A stretch of DNA of 64,000 nt from JBBROS01 sp965217935 (GCA_965217935.1 OZ244581.1:186001-250000), one strand, 5' to 3'; shown: positions 37,500 through 46,224, counted from the stretch's first letter. Notes: generated from the sequence alone by a model not told the origin. Program-made: numbers and translations.

Positions 37500-38240
37500 T
37501 TAGCCCTTCATCTGAGTAAGTTTATCAATTGCTGTCTGAAGTCTTTGGGATTCGCTTTCGACAAACTGTGCCGCGAATTGGAAGCTGCGTAGGCCCGACA
37601 TCATTCTCGTCGTTTCAACGATCGGTTGAACGTTGCTGCTTTCGAGCGCTCCTTGAACGACATGCGGTTGGTTGACCGGGGTTGTCCCACTGTCCGCACG
37701 AAGCAGCGTGCTTCCCTCCGCTTGCATGCGCATCGGGTCGGTTGGCACGACGATCCCTATTCGGCCAATGGTCCCATTCTCGCTCTGTAACGTGCCATCT
37801 GCGGTAATGGTCAGGGTGACGTCTGCCGAGGATATCCGAATCGGCTTGCCGAAGGTATCGAGGACCGCGTTGCCCTGGCTGTCGGCGATGGTTCCATCGG
37901 ATCGCGGGCTGAAATTGCCTGAGCGCGTGAGCCGAGGACCATGCGAGGTGTCGACCGTGAAATAGCCATCCCCGGCAATCGCAAGATCAAGCGGATTTGC
38001 CGTGTGAACCAGCGGACCGTTTGCCTGATCCCGGTAGGTTGCGCGATCCTGCACGAACGAGACCGACCTTCCACCCGGGGGGGAGCTTGTTCCGGTCTGT
38101 TTGTCCAGCCAATCGCTGAAAAGCACCCGCTCGCCCTTGAATCCCGAAGTGCCTGCGTTTGCGAGATTTGCCGCCGTGACATCGAGCGCACGGCTTTGGG
38201 TCATCAAGTAGGACAGCGCGACGTAGCTTGGCATTTCCAT
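37500..38240 (-). CDS. flgF: Flagellar proximal rod protein FlgF
   Basis: The 246-residue protein begins MEMPSYVALSYLMTQSRALD, has NLANAGTSGFKGERVLFSDW, DLAIAGDGYFTVDTSHGPRL and ends with the coiled-coil SNVQPIVETTRMMSGLRSFQ, as expected for FlgF. It is the first gene of the flgF-flgG-flgA-flgH operon; its promoter should lie in 38241-38279, which is short because an IS3-type remnant begins at 38280. Two in-frame ATGs (38240 and 38234) are possible starts. Confidence 0.88.
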   Translation of the reverse strand: MEMPSYVALSYLMTQSRALDVTAANLANAGTSGFKGERVLFSDWLDKQTGTSSPPGGRSVSFVQDRATYRDQANGPLVHTANPLDLAIAGDGYFTVDTSHGPRLTRSGNFSPRSDGTIADSQGNAVLDTFGKPIRISSADVTLTITADGTLQSENGTIGRIGIVVPTDPMRMQAEGSTLLRADSGTTPVNQPHVVQGALESSNVQPIVETTRMMSGLRSFQFAAQFVESESQRLQTAIDKLTQMKG

Positions 38241-38279
38241 GACGTCGACCGGTATACCGTGCCAAAGTTACCGTAATCT

Positions 38280-38583
38280 TTACGTCGCCTGCGAATCTCC
38301 TGCTTCGGCGCTCATCGGAGCCATGGCCGAAGCGAGGCGACGATGATTTTGGAGAGGCGGCGCATCGAGGCGGGTGGACGCCTGCCTGAATTCCCGAAGG
38401 ACCCGGTACGCCATGACAAGCAGGAGCGCCGTCGCTTGCCTGCGGACGCACTTGCATTGCAACGAACGCCAGAGCCGCTTGATGGACGTGTTGTCCATCC
38501 AACGACCGTGGCTATCAATTCTGATCCGGATGCCCGCATCCGTCAGCGTCTCGGTGACGGACTGGCTGGCGAACTAGCTTTTC
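38280..38583 (-). pseudogene. IS3-family OrfB remnant
   Basis: The minus strand reads FASQSVTETLTDAGIRIRID, then SHGRWMDNTSIKRLWRSLQC, matching the DDE core of IS3-family OrfB (normally SxGRGRWMDNxFIERLWRSLK). A TAG replaces the Gln of the GSQF box (AGC TAG TTC) and the C-terminus degenerates. Upstream parts are missing. It borders the flgF promoter. Confidence 0.7.
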
Positions 38584-38614
38584 TGGTCAGTGCGGCGAAG
38601 CGCGTTGCGCGGGC

Positions 38615-38745
38615 TTAGGCGCACGGCATCCGGTTCAGCCAGTTCTCAATCCGCGAGACATCGATCGCGGCGGCCGTGCAGGCTTGCTGCAATCCGGTCC
38701 TGGTCAGGCCGATGGAGCGGCTTTGGCGCATGCCGAGCGCGCGCA
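38615..38745 (-). pseudogene. IS1182-type transposase, C-terminal remnant
   Basis: The frame reads RALGMRQSRSIGLTRTGLQQ, then ACTAAAIDVSRIENWLNRMP, ending in TAA at 38615. This is the characteristic tail of IS1182-type transposases and is comparable with FGLRRTRYRGLARTTLQHLA in the copy at 62294. The rest is missing. Confidence 0.6.
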
Positions 38746-39001
38746 TGCCCTGCGACCCTCCGTTCCGCCCTCTCCGCAGACCCGGCCGAAGCCGTCGCCC
38801 AGGTCCTGCGCCAAGTCGCCCGCGTCCAACGCAAGTGCCGCCCATCGCCCGCCAGGGCAGCTGCCGCAACCGTCCCCCCAACGATCCCGCCGCCTCTCAG
38901 GCGCAGGCCGCCCGGACCTGCCGCGTCCTGCGGTCACGGCCTTGTAAAACCCAGCCGATCCTTTAACGTCGCATTGTCGCCAGCGTGAGACCAGACACCC
39001 C
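38746..39001. other. C-rich stretch upstream of the yjfK-type gene
   Basis: No gene, repeat or promoter could be supported. All plus frames are open but have proline/arginine-rich, non-coding-looking translations. The end may hold the yjfK promoter. Confidence 0.3.
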
Positions 39002-40519
39002 GTGCCGCATCCCGCCTCCCGGCGTTTCAGGGCCGTCCTCGGCCTGCTGTTCGCAACGTTCGCCCTCATCGCCGTCCCGCAGGAAAGCGACGCGCGCTCC
39101 AGCGGCGGCTATTCCCGGCCCAGCTTCCGCACCCCCTCCGTCAGCCGCGGCGGCAGCGGCTTCCGCACGCCTTCCTTCAGCGGCGGCTACAGCCGCCCCT
39201 CGGTCAGCCGCCGCAGCTACGCGCCGCCAAGCTCGGCCGGAGACCGCAGCTTCTCCGAGGGCCGCTCCAGCGCCGCCCTGAACGCCTTCCGCGCCCAGCA
39301 GGACACCGCGAGACAACGAAGGGCCGCCCCCGCCCCCTCATACCGCACCCCCTCGCCCAGCTACGCCGGCAACAGCCCCAATCGCTCAAGCTGGCTCGGC
39401 AACCGCGGCTGGTCCGCGCCGCCGCCTGCCTACTACGGCGGCCGCCGCAGCTTCGGCGTATGGGACGGCCTCTTTCTCGGCGCGCTCCTCAGCAACCTGA
39501 CCCGGCCGGGCAATGCCGAGTTCTTCCACAACAACCAGAATGACCCCGGCTACCGCGAATGGCGCGCCCAGGTCGACCAGCAAGCCAAGAACGACCCCGA
39601 GCTGCGCCAAAAGCTCGGCGCGCTTGACCAGCAACTGGCCGAGAAAAGCAACCAGCCGCGCGACCCCGGCGCGCTCCCCCCCGACGTGCCCGCCGACGTC
39701 GCCAAGGCCGCCCCCGCCCGCACCCCTGGCGTCCCGGAAGGCGGCGGCGGCACGTCGGGCGTCATCATCGTCGTCCTGATCGGCGCCGCGGGCCTCGCCT
39801 TCCTGGCCTGGCGCCGCCACGCCGCGGCAGGCGGAGGATCATCCATGAGCCCACCCAAGACCGCCCTCGGCTCCGCCGCCAATATGCTGCGCCACAAACT
39901 GTCCGGCGAAGGCTACGCCCCCGACAAGTTCCGCGTCGGCATGACCCTGCAGCTCGACCCGACGCCCTTCATCCTTGCCGGCGACAAGATCAAGGCGCCG
40001 CAGCCCGAGGGCACCGGCAGCGGCCAGATCAGCGTCAGCGCCATCGGCCAAGTCCAATCCGGCGGCGCCCGGCTCACCCGCCTCTATCTTCCTGACAACC
40101 GCAGCCTCGTCCAGCTCCACCTGGGCCCCGGCAACGACCCGGACGAATGCCGCCTCTTCGCCACCATCGACGAGGTCACCCCCGCCGACCCGAACGAATG
40201 GGGCGCCTGGCTCGACCCGCGCGAGGGCATGATCGGCTGGCCCGTCTTCCAAACGAAGGACGGCAAGACCTACGGCCGCGCCTGGGTCCCGGGCGACTCC
40301 CGCGTCACCCCCCGGGCCATCACCGAGACCATCGAAGGCCTCGACGGGACCCGCACCGTGCAGAGCCAGGCCATGCTCTACGCCGCCCCGACCGGCGCCG
40401 CCGACCCCGCGCCCCCGACCGAATACATCATGGTCGCCGCCGTCCAGGACGCCGGCCGCGCCTGGGTCGAGATCCGCGCCGGCATCGACATCAATCCCGT
40501 GACCCTCCAACTTGCATAG
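39002..40519 (+). CDS. yjfK: Exported/membrane DUF2491 (YjfK-like) protein
   Basis: Starting at GTG 39002, the 505-residue protein has a signal-like N-terminus (FRAVLGLLFATFALIAVPQE), a low-complexity Ser/Arg/Tyr-rich region (repeats of SGGYSRPS, GFRTPS) to ~150, a soluble segment, one transmembrane helix around 250-270 (GVIIVVLIGAAGLAFLAWRR) and then a C-terminal DUF2491 domain (MTLQLDPTPFILAGDKIKAP, YIMVAAVQDAGRAWVEIRAG). DUF2491 is E. coli YjfK. E. coli YjfK lacks this long N-terminal extension, so here the domain is tethered to the membrane. It heads an operon with DUF350 and PspA-like genes, 6 bases upstream of the next start. Confidence 0.75.
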   Translation: MPHPASRRFRAVLGLLFATFALIAVPQESDARSSGGYSRPSFRTPSVSRGGSGFRTPSFSGGYSRPSVSRRSYAPPSSAGDRSFSEGRSSAALNAFRAQQDTARQRRAAPAPSYRTPSPSYAGNSPNRSSWLGNRGWSAPPPAYYGGRRSFGVWDGLFLGALLSNLTRPGNAEFFHNNQNDPGYREWRAQVDQQAKNDPELRQKLGALDQQLAEKSNQPRDPGALPPDVPADVAKAAPARTPGVPEGGGGTSGVIIVVLIGAAGLAFLAWRRHAAAGGGSSMSPPKTALGSAANMLRHKLSGEGYAPDKFRVGMTLQLDPTPFILAGDKIKAPQPEGTGSGQISVSAIGQVQSGGARLTRLYLPDNRSLVQLHLGPGNDPDECRLFATIDEVTPADPNEWGAWLDPREGMIGWPVFQTKDGKTYGRAWVPGDSRVTPRAITETIEGLDGTRTVQSQAMLYAAPTGAADPAPPTEYIMVAAVQDAGRAWVEIRAGIDINPVTLQLA

Positions 40520-40525
40520 GTTCCG

Positions 40526-40939
40526 ATGAACAGCATTCTCGCCGCGTTGCAGGAGGGCCTCCCGGTCTTGGTCGGCCAGTTCGCCGTCACCCTGGCGCTG
40601 CTCGGCCTCGGCATCGCCTGCTACATGCTCCTCACCCCGTTCGACGAGCGCCGCCTGGTCCGCGAGGGCAACGTCGCCGCCGGCATCGTCGTGGCCGGAA
40701 CCCTGATCGCCTTGGCGCTCCCGCTCGCCGCCACCCTGGCCTCCAGCGTCCTCGCGCTCGACATCCTGCTCTGGGGCCTTGTCGCGCTGGTGATCCAGCT
40801 CCTCACCTTTCTCGCCGCAACCGCCCTGATCCGCGGCTTGCGCGAGATGATCGAGAGCGGCAACGTGGCAGCCGCTATCGTCCTGATCGGCATTCAGCTC
40901 GCCGTCGCCTTGCTGAACGCCGGGGCAATGTCCGGCTAA
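40526..40939 (+). CDS. yjfL: DUF350 (YjfL-like) membrane protein
   Basis: The 137-residue protein has four hydrophobic helices: FAVTLALLGLGIACYMLLTP, AAGIVVAGTLIALALPLAAT, DILLWGLVALVIQLLTFLAA and AAIVLIGIQLAVALLNAGAM, with REGNVAAGIVVAGTLIALAL and ESGNVAAAIVLIGIQLAVAL as a duplicated motif typical of DUF350. Function is unproven; the family is found with DUF2491 and PspA homologues in the E. coli yjfIJKLMC cluster, suggesting a membrane-stress role. Complete. Confidence 0.82.
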   Translation: MNSILAALQEGLPVLVGQFAVTLALLGLGIACYMLLTPFDERRLVREGNVAAGIVVAGTLIALALPLAATLASSVLALDILLWGLVALVIQLLTFLAATALIRGLREMIESGNVAAAIVLIGIQLAVALLNAGAMSG

Positions 40940-40960
40940 ACCAAGCAGAGGGAAACAGCC

Positions 40961-41764
40961 ATGTACTCATTCATCCGCAACATGGTCGGGGTCAAGACCG
41001 ACCAGGCCGTCAACGGCGCCATGGAAGCCATCGTCCGGTGGGACCCGCAATCCGCCACCGAGGCCGAGCTCCGCACCATGGAGCAGCACCTCGATCAGCT
41101 CGGCCGCCAAGTCGCCGAAGCGCGCATGTCCTTCGACAAGGAAAAGCGCGAAGCCGACGCGATCCAGACCCTGTCGCAGCAGCGCATGGCCGCGGCCGAG
41201 CAACTGCAGCACAAGATGGACACCGAGACCGACCAAGGCCGCAAGGCCGCTCTGGAGAAGAGCCTCACCACGCTGGTCTCCATGCTGGAAAGCATGGCCC
41301 CGGACGTCGATCGGGAGAAACAGGACGCGGTCGATGCCGAGGATTTCCTGCACTCGATGGAGGAGGCGTACCAGCAGGCCGGCCAGAAGCTCAAGACGGC
41401 GCGCGACGAACTGAGCCGGGCGCAACGGGACATGACCCGGGCGGAGCAACAGAAGGAGGTCGCCCAGAACCGCGCTGAGGCGTCGCGCCAGGCCGCCGGG
41501 CTCTCGCACGCGACCAGCGGCCTGAGCGTCGCGCTCAAGGCGATGCAGGACAACGCCGCCCGCAACATGGCCACCGCAGAGGCCGCCAATGCCAAAGCGA
41601 AGCTCCTGGCGCCGACCCGGCCCGAGAAGGACGACCCGAACATCGCCATGGCCATGGCCCAGGTGCAAGGCAAGCTCCCGGCGCCCGACAACCTGAGCGA
41701 CAGGCTCGCCGCCTTGCGCCAGAAGCAGATCGGCGCCCCAGCCAAGCAGATCAGCGCGTCCTAA
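40961..41764 (+). CDS. yjfJ: PspA/IM30-family (YjfJ-like) protein
   Basis: The 267-residue, mostly helical protein starts MYSFIRNMVGVKTDQAVNGA, with long coiled-coil stretches (AELRTMEQHLDQLGRQVAEA, EKQDAVDAEDFLHSMEEAYQ). PspA-family proteins bind stressed inner membranes. It is the third gene of the yjf-type operon, and an AGAGGG sequence lies 9 bases before the ATG. Neighbouring DUF2491 and DUF350 genes define it as the YjfJ branch. Length is normal. Confidence 0.8.
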   Translation: MYSFIRNMVGVKTDQAVNGAMEAIVRWDPQSATEAELRTMEQHLDQLGRQVAEARMSFDKEKREADAIQTLSQQRMAAAEQLQHKMDTETDQGRKAALEKSLTTLVSMLESMAPDVDREKQDAVDAEDFLHSMEEAYQQAGQKLKTARDELSRAQRDMTRAEQQKEVAQNRAEASRQAAGLSHATSGLSVALKAMQDNAARNMATAEAANAKAKLLAPTRPEKDDPNIAMAMAQVQGKLPAPDNLSDRLAALRQKQIGAPAKQISAS

Positions 41765-41910
41765 GCATCGTTTCGCAGGATGGCTCGCCGTCCTAAGGCG
41801 AACAATGATGCGTCCTCAAAGATTCCCAAGCAGAATTTTTGGCATAAGCCATGAACGTATGCCTAGGCCCGACCAGGCGGCGGGCGCTCCCGAGCCCCGC
41901 CGCAGTCGTC

Positions 41911-42684
41911 ATGGCCAGTGATGCCGCCTGGAAAAAGCGCCTCGGCGGCAAGCCGGGCATTCGCCGGACCGCCTCGGTGCGCGATACGGCCGGCGCCCAT
42001 GCCAAAGTCGCCGAGAGCTGCTTCGGCGATTGCAGCGACGTTATCTACGCGGCCATCTGCAAGGGTTGCTGCATCGCCGCCCGCGTCCGCAGCAACCCGG
42101 GTGCCAACCCGCTCGGCCGCGCCATGCTGAGCCACGTCTCCTACAGGAGCAGCGCCCACGATCTCGGCCCCGACGAGCCCGGCCTCTTCGCTGGGCGTCG
42201 AACCAGCCCGGTCAGGCTCGGCCATGACGTCCGGGTCGGCCACGGCGCCATCATCCTGCCGGGCGTAAAGGCGGCGGCGGCGCTACGTGCGGCGGCACGC
42301 CGACGAAGCTGCCCGGCAAAACAAACACTGACGGCCCATTCGCGCGATCAGTTCAAAGCGGTTGTTTCCGAACGATCCCTAAGCATCGGCGACGGCGCGG
42401 CCATCGGCGCCGATACGGCGGTCACGAAGGAGGCGCCGCCGTCCGCGGTGGTGGTCGGCAACCCGGGCCGGGTCATCCGCCAACGGTCTGCTCGCCGGAT
42501 GACCGAGACGCTGCAATGGATCGCCTGGTGCGACTTGCCCCATGAGCGGGTGGGCGCGGCGCTGGAGGATGTCGGCCGTCCCGTCGCGGCCGCGTTCTGC
42601 GCAAAACATGACCGCCGCGCTCACAGCAAGCCGGACGCCCGAACGCCGCCCGGCGCGCCATATTCCCCTGAACACGAGCGTTGA
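41911..42684 (+). CDS. Hexapeptide-repeat acyltransferase with in-frame insertion
   Basis: The 257-residue protein resembles the left-handed beta-helix acyltransferases of the phosphonate-metabolism/chloramphenicol-acetyltransferase group: ASVRDTAGAHAKVAESCFGD, NPGANPLGRAMLSHVSYRSS, VRLGHDVRVGHGAIILPGVK (with the usual His) and AIGADTAVTKEAPPSAVVVG then NPGRVIRQR. Between GAIILPGVK and SIGDGAAIGAD there are about 36 extra residues rich in Arg/Ala that relatives do not have, so the beta-helix is interrupted. The extra ~108 bases keep the frame. Relatives are about 210 residues. It may be inactive. It lies between the yjf operon and gshB on the same strand. Confidence 0.6.
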   Translation: MASDAAWKKRLGGKPGIRRTASVRDTAGAHAKVAESCFGDCSDVIYAAICKGCCIAARVRSNPGANPLGRAMLSHVSYRSSAHDLGPDEPGLFAGRRTSPVRLGHDVRVGHGAIILPGVKAAAALRAAARRRSCPAKQTLTAHSRDQFKAVVSERSLSIGDGAAIGADTAVTKEAPPSAVVVGNPGRVIRQRSARRMTETLQWIAWCDLPHERVGAALEDVGRPVAAAFCAKHDRRAHSKPDARTPPGAPYSPEHER

Positions 42685-42691
42685 GGCCCCG

Positions 42692-43678
42692 ATGACCGAC
42701 CCGTTGAACGTCGCGGTGCAGATGGACCCGATCGAGACCGTCAACATCGACGGCGACAGCACGTTCGCCCTGATGCTGGAGGCTCAGCGCCGTGGCCACC
42801 GGATGTGGCACTACGACGTCCGCCATATGTCGCTGCATCAGGGCAAGGAGGCGCCCGACGGCCGCAGGACCGAACGCCTGACCGCGCGCGCCCGCCCCGT
42901 AACAGTGCAGCGCCGCGCCGGCGACCACTACAAGTTCGGTGACCCGGCCGTCATCGACCTCGGCACCATGGATACAGTGCTGATGCGCCAGGACCCGCCG
43001 TTCGACATGGCCTACATCACCGCCACCCATATGCTGGAGCACATCCACCCGGCAACGCTCGTGGTGAACGACCCGAAGCACGTGCGCGACTCGCCCGAAA
43101 AGCTGCTGGTGACGCATTTCCCCGACCTGATGCCGCCCACGCTCGTCACCTGGGATCCCGAGGCCATCCGGGCGTTCCGGGCCGAGTATCGGGACATCAT
43201 CGTCAAGCCGCTGTTCGGCAACGGCGGCGCAGGGGTGTTTCGCATCAAGCCCGACGACGAGAACCTCGCAAGCCTGCTGGAAATGCACTTCGCCCGCTCT
43301 CGCGAACCGCTGATGATCCAGCGCTACGAAGCCGCCGTGCGCAAAGGCGACAAGCGCATCATCCTCGTGGACGGCGAGCCGATGGGCGCGATCAACCGAG
43401 TGCCGGCAGAAGGCGAGGCACGGAGCAACATGCACGTCGGCGGCCGGGCGGAGCGATCGAGTTTGACTGATCGCGAGCGGGACATTTGCCGGCGGATCGG
43501 CCCGTTCCTGCGCGAGCACGGCCTCATCTTCGTCGGAATCGACGTCATCGGCGACGCCTTGACCGAAATCAACGTGACATCGCCGACGGGCCTACAGGAA
43601 ATCGCGCGGTTCGACGGGATCGATCTGTCAATCGCCGTTTGGGACAGCATCGAGCGCAAGCTTGCGGGCAAGGCTTGA
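42692..43678 (+). CDS. gshB: Glutathione synthetase
   Basis: The 328-residue ATP-grasp protein begins MTDPLNVAVQMDPIETVNID (a GshB-specific start) and has LMLEAQRRGHRMWHYDVRHM, MRQDPPFDMAYITATHMLEH, VNDPKHVRDSPEKLLVTHFP, the ATP-grasp VKPLFGNGGAGVFRI and ITEINVTSPTGLQEI-like end (ALTEINVTSPTGLQEIARFD). It joins gamma-glutamylcysteine and glycine to make glutathione. It is the last gene of the plus-strand run and faces the DUF3830 gene. gshA is not in the window. Complete. Confidence 0.92.
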   Translation: MTDPLNVAVQMDPIETVNIDGDSTFALMLEAQRRGHRMWHYDVRHMSLHQGKEAPDGRRTERLTARARPVTVQRRAGDHYKFGDPAVIDLGTMDTVLMRQDPPFDMAYITATHMLEHIHPATLVVNDPKHVRDSPEKLLVTHFPDLMPPTLVTWDPEAIRAFRAEYRDIIVKPLFGNGGAGVFRIKPDDENLASLLEMHFARSREPLMIQRYEAAVRKGDKRIILVDGEPMGAINRVPAEGEARSNMHVGGRAERSSLTDRERDICRRIGPFLREHGLIFVGIDVIGDALTEINVTSPTGLQEIARFDGIDLSIAVWDSIERKLAGKA

Positions 43679-43688
43679 TCTGCTCTCG

Positions 43689-44105
43689 TCAGCCGACCGC
43701 TTCGAACGTGATGGGTTGCGCGCCTTCCAGCAGCGTCAACCGGCCGAGCGGCAGCAAGTTTTCCAACCCGTCGGTAATCGTCATGCAGTGGTTCCCGGCC
43801 AATTGCCCAACCTTGCTCGCAAACCGGACAGCGCCGTAAGCGATCAGGATTTCCGTCTCGCTGATGCCGCCAGGATAGACGATCACCTGGCCCGGCGCTG
43901 GAAAGCTCGTGTGGTTCTCGTACTGCAAGCCCAGATCGAGACTGCCGAGAGGAATCCAGCATGCCTCCCCGCTCCAGCGAACATGGATTATGCGCTCCGA
44001 ATAAGGCAGCAGGCTGCGGAACTTGGCGGACGTGACCGGCGCTGCTTCATCTTCGAACCGGGCACGGAACCGGTACGGCCCGGCTGCTATGCTGATATCC
44101 GGCAA
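43689..44105 (-). CDS. DUF3830 (cyclophilin-like) protein
   Basis: The 138-residue protein has the cyclophilin-like DUF3830 pattern: SAKFRSLLPYSERIIHVRWS, GEACWIPLG, PAPGQVIVYPGGISETEILI and VRFASKVGQLAGNHCMTITD. The start is a TTG at 44105 with AGGAG upstream, which gives the family-normal length; no ATG lies near. DUF3830 proteins are of unknown function, sometimes next to amidohydrolases or transporters. It converges on gshB with 10 bases between stops. No signal peptide. Confidence 0.75.
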   Translation of the reverse strand: MPDISIAAGPYRFRARFEDEAAPVTSAKFRSLLPYSERIIHVRWSGEACWIPLGSLDLGLQYENHTSFPAPGQVIVYPGGISETEILIAYGAVRFASKVGQLAGNHCMTITDGLENLLPLGRLTLLEGAQPITFEAVG

Positions 44106-44157
44106 TCTCCGCTCCTATCGCTGATACCGGCCTTATGCCATGCTGCGTTCTGCCCGG

Positions 44158-44574
44158 CTAATACCGCTGACGGGGACTAAACAAAGGTGCCGGGCCTTGA
44201 GAGCGAAAACCCGGTGGCGATTGAAACGATTGCTCTTGCTCGGGGCCGCCGACATTGCCTTGCGGCGCGTAGGTGAAGCCGGGGGGCAAGGATCGTGACG
44301 CTGAACCGGGATCGATCGGACTATCGAGCACGCTTCCGTCCATGCGCATGATATCGCACGACCAACGCCATCCCGGGCGACGGCCGACCATGCTTCCGCC
44401 CCGGTCGTAGCGGCACTCGCAAATTGAGCCTCCTTGCCCGAGTTGTTGACCATCGCGCTCCGGAATGCACCGTGGCCAAACGCTCGGCGCGACTTGAGCT
44501 TCCAGATCGGAACCGGAGATCAGCCACGCGACGATCGCCAGCAGCCAACTCCATTGTCGAAACCGCCGCGCCAT
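44158..44574 (-). CDS. Small exported protein of unknown function
   Basis: The 138-residue protein has a signal peptide (MARRFRQWSWLLAIVAWLIS) and then a secreted stretch with four Cys (PRCIPERDG, ICECRYD and WSCDIMRMDG) that may form disulphides, ending in a Pro/Gly-rich tail with QSFQSPPGFRS. No family is recognised. It is isolated on the minus strand between DUF3830 and emrB. Being short and rich in shadow-like residues, it could be a false gene, but the signal peptide and paired Cys argue for it. Confidence 0.6.
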   Translation of the reverse strand: MARRFRQWSWLLAIVAWLISGSDLEAQVAPSVWPRCIPERDGQQLGQGGSICECRYDRGGSMVGRRPGWRWSCDIMRMDGSVLDSPIDPGSASRSLPPGFTYAPQGNVGGPEQEQSFQSPPGFRSQGPAPLFSPRQRY

Positions 44575-44652
44575 GTCTCGCAGTCCTCAACTCTGGATTG
44601 AGAGTAAGCTGAAATGCTTACCAACCCGTTAACGGCAGATGAAGACCGCGAT

Positions 44653-46224
44653 TCAATGCGCCGGCGGCCCGTCACCCCCTCCGGACTTGCTAGACAACAG
44701 CAGGCAAAGCGGCGCGACGCAGAATGCGCCGATTGCTGTGTAGGTGAAAACATCAATATAGGCCAATACTGCCGATTGGCCTTGTAGTTGCTGATAAATC
44801 CAGTTTTGCGCCGACGCTGCCGTCGTTGCTGCCGGATGGCCGAGCGCCTGAAAACTCTGCTCGACTTGGCTCAACGTGTAGTTATACCCGCGGTTGAGGG
44901 GTGTCAGATTGTCGACGAGGTAGCTCTGCCGGGTCTGCGACCGTTCCGTGACCATTGCCGTCGCAAACGAAATGGCGAGAGACCCGAAGAAATTTCGGAA
45001 CATCGTGAACAGCGCCGACCCGTCCCCGTTCATCGACTGCGGCAAGGTCGTGAACGCGACGGTGGTGAGCGGTACGAACAAGAATGCAAGTCCCGCCGTT
45101 TGTGCCGCTCTCATGTAGACCAGCGTCATGTAATCAATGTTCGGAGCTAAGTTGGCCGAGTAGAGCATCGCGAAGCCCATGATCATGAAGCCCATGCCGA
45201 TCACGTATTTCGTCGGGATGCGTTTTGAAATCTGGCCGACGACGGGGATCAAGATGATGATGACGATGCCGCCGGGCGAGAGGATCAAACCTGCCAGATA
45301 AGCGGTGTAGCCGAGCCGTTGCTGCGCAAGTTGCGGAATGATCACGGCGCTCGCGTAAAGGATGATCGCCATCGCCGCCATCATGATCGAGCACAAGGCG
45401 AAGTTACGGTCCTTGAACACGCGCAGGTCGACAACCGGCTTTTCTGCATAGATAAGCCAGCAAATTGCCCCGGCGATGCCGATTGCCGCCAGGATTCCCA
45501 TGCCAATGATGAAGTTGGACCCAAACCAATCGTCATCTTCGCCGCGATCGACCATCACCTCCAAGCATCCAAGGCCAAGGGTGATCAGTGACAGCCCGAT
45601 ATAGTCGATGCTGGCGGACCGGGCCTTGGCCCAGGGCGGGTCTTCCACAAAGGCCTGCACGGCGAAGAACGCGCCGATGCCGACCGGCACGTTGATGAAG
45701 AACACCCAGCGCCAACTGATGACGTCGGTGATGTAGCCTCCGAGCGTCGGCCCCAACACGGGAGCGACGACTGTTGCGATAGCCGTGATCGCGAACGCCT
45801 TTGAACGCTGCGCCGGCGGGAACACGTCGAGCATGATCGACTGCTGCGTCGGTTGCAGGCCGCCACCGCAAAAGCCTTGCAACAGGCGAAATATGATGAT
45901 CTCGCCTAGACTGGTCGAGATGCCGCACAGGAACGAGGCGATCGTGAATCCGGCGATGCACAGCAGGAGATACCGTTTTCGCCCGATCACGTCGCTGAGC
46001 CACCCGGAAATGGTCAGCACGATCCCATTGGCCAGCAGGTATGACGTCAGCGCCCAGGTTGCCTGGTCGTAGCTGACGGCCAGGTCTCCCGCGATATGCG
46101 GCAGCGAGACGTTGACGATGGTCGTGTCCAGCACCTCCATGAAGGCGCCGATCGTCACGACGATGGCAACGAGCCAAGGATTATGGCTCGGCTTCCAATC
46201 CCGCTGCCCGCCCGCGTCAGTCAT
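44653..46224 (-). CDS. emrB: EmrB-type MFS drug exporter (DHA2 family)
   Basis: The 523-residue protein has about 14 transmembrane helices and the DHA2 signatures: VLDTTIVNVSLPHIAGDLAV near the start, RWVFFINVPVGIGAFFAVQA and GWLSDVIGRKRYLLL. It exports hydrophobic drugs or other compounds together with the periplasmic adaptor encoded upstream, using the proton gradient. The adaptor gene overlaps its start by four bases (ATGA). No outer-membrane TolC gene is nearby. Complete. Confidence 0.9.
   Translation of the reverse strand: MTDAGGQRDWKPSHNPWLVAIVVTIGAFMEVLDTTIVNVSLPHIAGDLAVSYDQATWALTSYLLANGIVLTISGWLSDVIGRKRYLLLCIAGFTIASFLCGISTSLGEIIIFRLLQGFCGGGLQPTQQSIMLDVFPPAQRSKAFAITAIATVVAPVLGPTLGGYITDVISWRWVFFINVPVGIGAFFAVQAFVEDPPWAKARSASIDYIGLSLITLGLGCLEVMVDRGEDDDWFGSNFIIGMGILAAIGIAGAICWLIYAEKPVVDLRVFKDRNFALCSIMMAAMAIILYASAVIIPQLAQQRLGYTAYLAGLILSPGGIVIIILIPVVGQISKRIPTKYVIGMGFMIMGFAMLYSANLAPNIDYMTLVYMRAAQTAGLAFLFVPLTTVAFTTLPQSMNGDGSALFTMFRNFFGSLAISFATAMVTERSQTRQSYLVDNLTPLNRGYNYTLSQVEQSFQALGHPAATTAASAQNWIYQQLQGQSAVLAYIDVFTYTAIGAFCVAPLCLLLSSKSGGGDGPPAH

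Noticed and set aside
40147..41478. 443-residue plus-strand ORF over yjfK-yjfL-yjfJ
   Set aside because: Arg/Pro/His-rich shadow frame across three genes that each have clear domains in another frame.
41863..42243. 126-residue minus-strand ORF
   Set aside because: Antisense to the acyltransferase gene; no coding signature.
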